64,000 nucleotides of DNA, taken from positions 56,326,826 to 56,390,825 of the forward strand of contig CM023454.1 of the NCBI GenBank assembly GCA_013339765.2. The letters are read 5' to 3'. Shown here one piece after another: positions 58,181 to 64,000 of the stretch. The notes under the pieces are model-generated. The model ran no database searches, was not told the origin of the DNA, and was given only the letters and a program-made list of their open reading frames with translations. Each line of letters opens with the position of its first letter. The stretch's first letter is position 1. The position numbers and the translations under genes are program-made. This stretch comes from Haemaphysalis longicornis. Lineage: Eukaryota; Arthropoda; Arachnida; Ixodida; Ixodidae.

Positions 58181-59187
58181 AAATGTACCGTAAGACAAGA
58201 AAAAGTCGAACACAGGCGCCCGTGTTTGCCTTTCTCAGCTTCCGCGCCGTTTGTTTGTGGTGTTTTTGCCTTCAGTATGAACCAAACAGCCCGTCATCAC
58301 ACTCAAGAATAGAACGGAGTAACCTACAACAGCACATCACCACAGAAGGTAACTAAAGGAATTTGAGGAGTTGTTAAGGGTGAAACATAAGAATTGTGCT
58401 TTTGCTTCCATTTATTTGTTCATCTTTTTGCCTTCTAGTAATATGTTGGAACCGTTCCAGTTGGTTGAGTTTTTTCTGAATTTGTTATTTCAGATTTTGT
58501 AAGCACAACTTCTGGTTTTGTGTGTTTCATATATGTGGACGCTCCCCCTATAGTACTACTCTGATCAGGAGGGTCTTTAGTGTTCCCGAATTTATGAATA
58601 AATATATGAACCTACAACTTTTATAGGCTTTCCTTCCCCACTTAAAGGCGCAGCTCACCTAAATGTTTGTTCACAGAGTTGAGAAGGATTCACAGCCAAC
58701 CTACCTCGCCTTCTTCCTACCCATTACAAATGTTTGCTATTTGGTCGCCGATTCCCTCTATCGCCTTTCTTCTGCTAAAGGCATGGGGTTGTACCAGACG
58801 TGGAAAACTGTTTAAACATTCAAAATAGGAAAATCAGGTTTTGGCATATTGACAATTGAACCAATCTTATGCAGATAAGTGTTTCAAGACCACGCCACTA
58901 GAAGAAGTCAAAGAAAGACTAGGATAGGTATGGGCCAATATCAAAAATTTGTACATAGTTTGCACTAGAGGCAAACATATTCTTGAAAGTATAACCTATT
59001 TTTGTGAAAGATAACACTATTAGATTGCTGTAATGGTACAATTGGTACCTCTTTGTTGAAAAAAATTTATTGATTTGAGTTGTATACACAAAAAGCAAGA
59101 CACTAAGTGCTTACGCTCTTTGTCGACTTACAAAATGGATTTACCACAATCAAGTATGAAAAGTTGCCAAATAACTTATATATTTTG
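58181..59187. other. Spacer between two LINEs
   Basis: 58200-58310 (GCGCCCGTGTTTGCC...CCGCGCCGTTTGTTTGTGG) resembles a LINE 5' UTR but no ORF follows. The remainder is AT-rich with nothing recognised. Confidence 0.35.
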
Positions 59188-59218
59188 GTTTATTTATCTT
59201 TTATTTATTTTATTTCGT
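59188..59218. repeat. AAATA/TATTT tail of LINE-61k
   Basis: TTTATTTATCTTTTATTTAT on plus is the complement of an AAATA-type tail marking the LINE 3' end. TSD not identified. Confidence 0.65.
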
Positions 59219-59682
59219 TAAGCATCCCTGGACGGTCACAATACATGAGGGGTGGGGATACAGATGTTTGAGTATTACAAAATGAGACGCGTGAAAAACA
59301 GTGAAAACAGCAAACAAACCTCTGCGTAAACGAAGACACAAAAATGTGTGAATACTTTTGTAATGTTACGTAACACAGGCCGAATTCTTTACACAGTTTG
59401 GGGGGATATATTTGCAGATGCAAACACCATTACCAAGTGCAAGTGGACAGCCAGCATACAAATACACTCGGATGGCTGCGTGACAAAGCCGAATAATTTC
59501 CACGGTTTGGGAAGACACGATCGCAGTGGCACAAATTATTAGTATACCCAAGTGAACAAAAAAAGGCCAACCGCCGAAATCACTACTGCAATTCAACATA
59601 CAGTATAAGAAATGGTTTGGGGCGAGAAAAAGAGCACATAAACAATAGACGCAATAGGTCACTCGGGCTCGCTAACGGTTGT

Positions 59683-62450
59683 TCATAACTTTTTGAATGT
59701 TTCTGTATCTTTGGTATTAACAACGTTATCCGGTAGAGCATCCCAGTCTGCAGCAGTTCGAATAATGAATGACTGCGCGAATGTCCTTGGTTTTAGGGCG
59801 AGGGTACAGAACCTGCTTCGAGTTGGTACTACGATCAGAAGACTGGGAGCGTGGTGTGATGTAAATGCTCGCTGTGGATGCGTAATGGAATTTGTGGAAC
59901 AGCGTAAGTCTTGACATTTTTTCATGGTGGCGGAGGGGAGGGAGGTCGGCACGTTTTTTTATTCGGTCAAACTTGCGAACGATGAATATTCTGAGAATGC
60001 GAATCTGGCAGATCGACTCAGAATAGCTTCAATTTTTTCTATGAGGTAACTCTGGTGTGGGTCCCACACCGCTGCCGCGTACTCAAGTTTTGGTCTGGTT
60101 AACGTGGTAAAGGCATGTGTTTTCAAAGGCGTTGGAGCAGACTTCAAGGTACGCTGCAAATACCCTAAGGATGTATTAGCTGCAGAAATTATATGCTTTA
60201 TATGAACTCACCAAGACAGATCGCTTGTAATGTGTACGCCGAGGTATTTGTAGCAATTAGTGCACTGCAGGAAGAAACCGGTCAGAGAGTAGTTGTGGGA
60301 AAATGGCTTAGTGCGTGTATGAGAGGAAAGTGATTTACATTTAGACACATTTAAAGACATCTGCCACATCTCACACCAGTGCTGCACGGCTTTGAGGTCT
60401 CTTTGTGAGGATAATTGATCAGCTTTAGTGGTGATAGTTGCATAAAGACCGCAGTCGTCTGCAAATAAAGGGATCTTGTTAGTAATGCATTGCGGAAGGT
60501 CATTAATGTATATCAAGAAGAGTAGGGGACCAAGAACTGTTCCTTGAGGAACACTGGAAAGGACGGAAAAAGTCTAGATCGGGCATTGTTTATAATGACC
60601 AACTGTTCTCTATAACTGAGTAAGTTATTATTCCACGATACGACGGACGGGTCAAGGTTAAGCAATGAAATCGTTTTCATTAGGCGGTGATGTGAAACTT
60701 TGTCAAACGCTTTTTCAAAGTCGATGAAAATGGCATCGGTCTGAATATTGCGGTCGAGATTTCTATGTAAATCATGCATTAAGGTGAGAAGTTGCGTTTA
60801 GCAGGACATGTCTTACCGGAAACCATGTTGTAAAGGGTGGATGAAGCTGTACTGTTACAGGTGATTGATATGGTGGGTGAATAAAATATGCTCCATAATT
60901 TTCAATGGGACACTTGTTAGCGATATTGGTCTGTAGTGAAATAATGAAGGGATTTTACCCAGCTTCCAGTCATCCGGAATGTCACCCAAAGAAAGTTACT
61001 GCGAGAAGAGTAATGCCAGGACGGAACTAATTATTAGCTTCGTGTCTTTATTTTGCTGTTTATATTGTCATTTCCACTTGCAGATAAACTTCTCATGTTG
61101 TTTATTTTGTTAAGTATTCCGTTTGCGTGAATGACAATTGCTGAAATGGTATCTGGTATGGCAATATTAGTATTACAAGCTACGTTATGGTAGCGATCAA
61201 TCGTGAAAAGAGCTCAAAAGACGCCGTTTAAGCTATCAGGCGCATATACGTTGCCTAATGATTTATCGTTGGGACCTGATATGGCTATTGGCGTTGTGTT
61301 ACTTCAGTTTATCGTTTTTCGAAATTTTTGGGGGTTCTTTTTGAGCATGCGGGGAAGCGTTCTGCAAACAAAATCTTGTTTAGCAATCTGAATTGTAACC
61401 GAAAGGCGTTTAACGGCTTCAGAGTACGTCTTCCAAAGAGATGGGTGGTTTTTTTGTTTTTGCGGATCTAAACAGGCGCTTTTTCAGGTTCATTATTTTT
61501 TTATTGAGTTGTTGAACCACGAAGCCGATACTTTGTTTTTGATGGTTATACTTAGTAGGAAAGTTTCCGGTTGATGTATTATTAGACTAACAATTTCCAA
61601 TTGGTTTCAACCGAGTGGCTCTTGAATTCCTGTTCGTAGTCAGTGTAAAAGGGTTCGAGATGGGTGTTTATGCTTTCGTAATTACCACGGTCATACTGCG
61701 TTATCCGTTTTGAAGTAGGATTATCCTGAGGAAAAGTAAAAGTGAAAGACGCGAGGATAATTTTGTTGTCGCTCATTTCTTTTAGGTAATGAACATACTA
61801 TAGTCTCCTTGGGTCGGACATCAGTGTAAGGTCTAATATGTCAGAACTTTGTGAAGTTTCTCTTGAGGCGTGAGTAAATACTGGGGTTAGCTGGAGGTTT
61901 CGCAACCATGGCCAAGAATTTGCTGCCTTCACCGGAAAAGGAGGAAACAAGGTGTACCAGTTTATAGTTGGGTAGTTAAAGTTCCCGCAAATTATAAAGT
62001 TTGCACGGGGATACGTTTTGTGTTGAGTCTCCATGGTGTCATTAAAGTTTATGTTAAAACTTTGATCTGATTTCGGAGGACGGTAGCCAACATTCAGTAT
62101 GATAGGACCATGGGAACTTTCACAAGCCACAAAGAGGGCTTCCAAATAACTATTACTATATACTCTAAAATGTCGGATTGTGCCTTTTATCGCGAATCAC
62201 ACTCCACCACCTCGACTCGATAAACGGTCACAGCTATGCAACGTAAAATCTGAAAGAAATGACAGAACTTCGGTGTCTTTAATGAAAGGTGAAAGCCATG
62301 TCTCGGTTAACATCCCTACGTCACAATTACACGATTGACTAATGGTGCATATTTTCTGTTGCTTTGGCGGGATACTTCTTATGTAGGTGTACAAGATAGA
62401 TAAAATGACGTCGGTTGTATGATTTTATAATGGTTTTGGATGTGGACAGC
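59683..62450 (-). pseudogene. LINE-61k ORF2: APE endonuclease and reverse transcriptase
   Basis: The endonuclease has MLTETWLSPF (62197-62394), VGYRPP, and GNFN in place of GDFN at 61975-61986 with YPTINW, followed by DILDLTL. The RT has YRPISLTSVPLKIMEHIL (about 60880-60935), TDAIFIDFEKAFDKVSHHRLM (60513-60779) and SVPQGTVLGPLLF. An intact LFADDCGLY follows (FADD, 60454-60465), then KYLGVHITSDLSW and RPKLEYAAAVWDPHQ (59959-60159). The C-terminus is FIIRTAADWDALPDNVV (59683-59952). Frameshifts fall near 60540 and 60780, and the section 61000-61580 is poorly preserved. Confidence 0.88.
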
Positions 62451-62579
62451 GGATAAAGCGGCCATAGATAGTGCTGTCTGGGAGCGGAATCGCTATTCAT
62501 CACTTGAGTGAAAGAGCCTTTCCTTCACTTGCTTTCGAGCTGCATCGTAGTGATAGGACTTCTTCCCGATAACTACGTT

Positions 62580-63545
62580 TTTCTAGCGCAGCTTGAATGG
62601 GCCGCCTTGGTCATGCGCGAAACGTAGCAGCTCTCTCTGAATAGCGCGGGTTTCAAAGCAACAATCTTGGGCTAGACTGTACGGCGTATCTTTAAGCTTG
62701 AAACCATTCGATAATACAAATTCTTTTGTTTTGAAATGAGCAAAGTTAACGATTATTGGGCGCCGTTTCCCCGGATGAAGTTTCCAAATTCGATGTGCTC
62801 TTTTGATGTCCTTTGTTTGTATGTCAATTTTAGGATTGTTCCTGCAAAAGTCGGCAACTAGTTGTTCGCTGTCTGCCCATGTTTCTTCTTGCGTTTCGGT
62901 AAAGCCATAAAAGAGGAGGTTACAGCGACGAGATCGGTCTTCGGCATCATTCAGCGTACCTTCCACTGTGGGACAGGCGATTTGCTCTAACGCTTGCTGA
63001 TTTCGTCAGAACGTCTATGCTCGTACGAATTTCCGGAATCAAGGAGCAAGTTTATTTAGTTTTTGTGATGCGATTTATTAGGTCTTTCATTGTTTCTTCA
63101 GTTGTGGTTAGTCGCTCATTTATCGCCTTAATTGCAGAAAGGATTTCAACCTGGCCTTCAGCAAGTTTTGTTAGAAGTGCTTGATTTGTATGGTCAGGTT
63201 GGCTGCTGCGGTACGAGTTGTGTGGTCGGGGTTAACCTCTATGTCACCTAATAGCAGTAACAGTTTCCTAACAATGTTCGCACAATTGAAAATATCTAGT
63301 ACAATACACCAAATACACTGTGGGCAAGGCAGCTGTACCAGAAAACAGTTGCTAGTCTTCTTTGCGTAAAGGGAGTCAGATGAATCTACCTTCGCAATGA
63401 ACGCAAACGTTTTCAGGGAAAGCTGCATGTTGGCACAGCTGTCAAGCCCACGGAGTGGCTGCCGCGGTGCGCGGTCTTTTGTGTGCTGTTGAATTGCTGA
63501 TGTCGTTGATGGAGGTGCTACTGGTGGAGGCCAAGCTGGGGACAT
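62580..63545 (-). pseudogene. LINE-61k ORF1 with degenerate 2A-like motif
   Basis: The frame 63171-63545 ends its hydrophobic segment with KLLLLLGDIEVNPDH at 63222-63263, a near match to the 2A ribosome-skipping signature DxExNPGP but with D and H in the last two positions. A predicted coiled coil follows (QVEILSAIKAINERLTTTEE, about 63083-63160). Then, in another frame, comes the RRM/CTD-like domain 62583-62966 (NLLFYGFTETQEETW, IKRAHRIWK, RRPIIVNFAHFKTKEFVLSN). Stops near 63045 and 63170 break the protein. Its role would be RNA binding and RNP assembly. Confidence 0.78.
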
Positions 63546-63769
63546 CTGTCGGTGCTGGCTTGGTCGGTGATGCGGCGTCTTGCAACGGGAACGAGCGTAG
63601 CTTGGTCCGGTTGAGGAAAAAGTCGTCGAAGGGCTCGATTCGGCGTATAGGACATATGAAATTTTTGTCCCAACAATTTAGAGTAGAGTACAGTGCGTAG
63701 GTATCCGGGATACCTATTCAAAATTTTGTTATAACTCGGGAGTACCACAAAGATCCGATGTTTGCCCAT

Positions 63770-64000
63770 TCTAATTTTATATCTACCTTAGCAGTCTTCC
63801 TTACGTGTTCCTCCATTCGTTGATTTATTGATACGCTGAATACAGGCTGGAATTCCTTTCCCCTATCGTGACCAGTGGTCATCCTTTTTTTTAAAGGTTG
63901 TCTCTCTCTCTCTCCCCATGTTCTCAGTGTAACTGTATTGAAATTATCAATTATCTGCCAAAGCTTTTCGGTTTTTATTTGGTAAAATTAAAATCCTACA
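63770..64000. other. Window end: CT microsatellite, nothing else
   Basis: A (TC)n run lies at about 63899-63916 after a T8 tract. No gene is visible before the window ends. Confidence 0.6.

Larger units (their letters stand above)
59188..63769 (-). mobile_element. Near-complete LINE (LINE-61k), minus strand
   Basis: Right to left, the order is an N-terminal frame (63518-63769) and ORF1 with hydrophobic segment, 2A-like motif, coiled coil and RNA-binding domain (62580-63545). ORF2 follows with endonuclease and RT (59683-62450), then a 3' UTR and an AAATA-type tail (59188-59218). It is the best-preserved LINE here: the RT catalytic box FADD is intact, although frameshifts and a mutated endonuclease GDFN box make it inactive. 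It belongs to the APE-type CR1/L2/Jockey group. The exact 5' end is not determined. Confidence 0.86.

Noticed and set aside
1..64000. A new defence, toxin or biosynthetic system
   Set aside because: No multi-gene neighbourhood, operon or repeated gene cassette exists in the window; everything with recognisable protein content is a mobile-element remnant.

Overview
This is eukaryotic, arthropod-type DNA, most likely from a hard tick (Ixodidae). The strongest clue is a tRNA-derived SINE present in three copies (26981-27215, 42945-43172, 52755-52962). It has a pol III A box and B box and resembles, from memory, the Ruka-type SINE of ixodid ticks. The mixture of decayed CR1/L2/Jockey-group LINEs, RTE/BovB-like LINEs and Ty3/gypsy elements fits the same source. 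No bacterial operon, rRNA, stand-alone tRNA or CRISPR array is visible. Many open frames in the window begin at TTG or GTG rather than ATG and are not credible genes.

Layout. 1-2078: unassigned, GC-rich in places, with a 70-bp tandem duplication. 2079-4798: a compact LTR element with target-site duplication (TSD), primer-binding site (PBS) and polypurine tract (PPT) but no recognisable protein. 5110-10180: two minus-strand LINE remnants, the second nearly full length. 10180-21930: long unassigned AT-rich stretch. 21930-25027: a foldback structure whose core recurs 2.6 kb downstream, a CpG-rich promoter-like patch with opposed splice donors, and an RTE tail fragment. 26981-27215: full-length SINE. 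29401-30925: minus-strand LINE 3' end. 34560-35975: RTE/BovB-like fragment, abutting one copy (35976-36415) of an unnamed repeat whose second copy lies inverted at 43771-44398. 38580-42375: young but internally deleted gypsy element with 5-bp TSD. 44786-46400: gypsy RT/RNase H remnant with LTR, followed by a corrupted tandem LTR copy to about 46960. 47050-52737: mostly unassigned. 52738-52979: SINE with 17-bp TSD. 54318-54600: Harbinger transposase remnant. 56700-58180: two LINE fragments. 59188-63769: near-complete minus-strand LINE with a degenerate 2A-like motif in ORF1.

About 25 kb of the 64 kb can be assigned to mobile elements, almost all broken. I found no host protein-coding gene that I can name. 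A few candidate first or last exons (23111-23239, 27610-27668, 32726-32881) and two or three ATG-initiated unknown ORFs are listed at low confidence. The elements do not form a pathway. The window reads as intergenic or intronic repeat-rich tick chromatin, and I did not find a convincing undescribed functional system. The most unusual structures are the foldback at 21930-22503, the gutted young gypsy element, the small non-coding LTR element and the inverted unnamed repeat pair.
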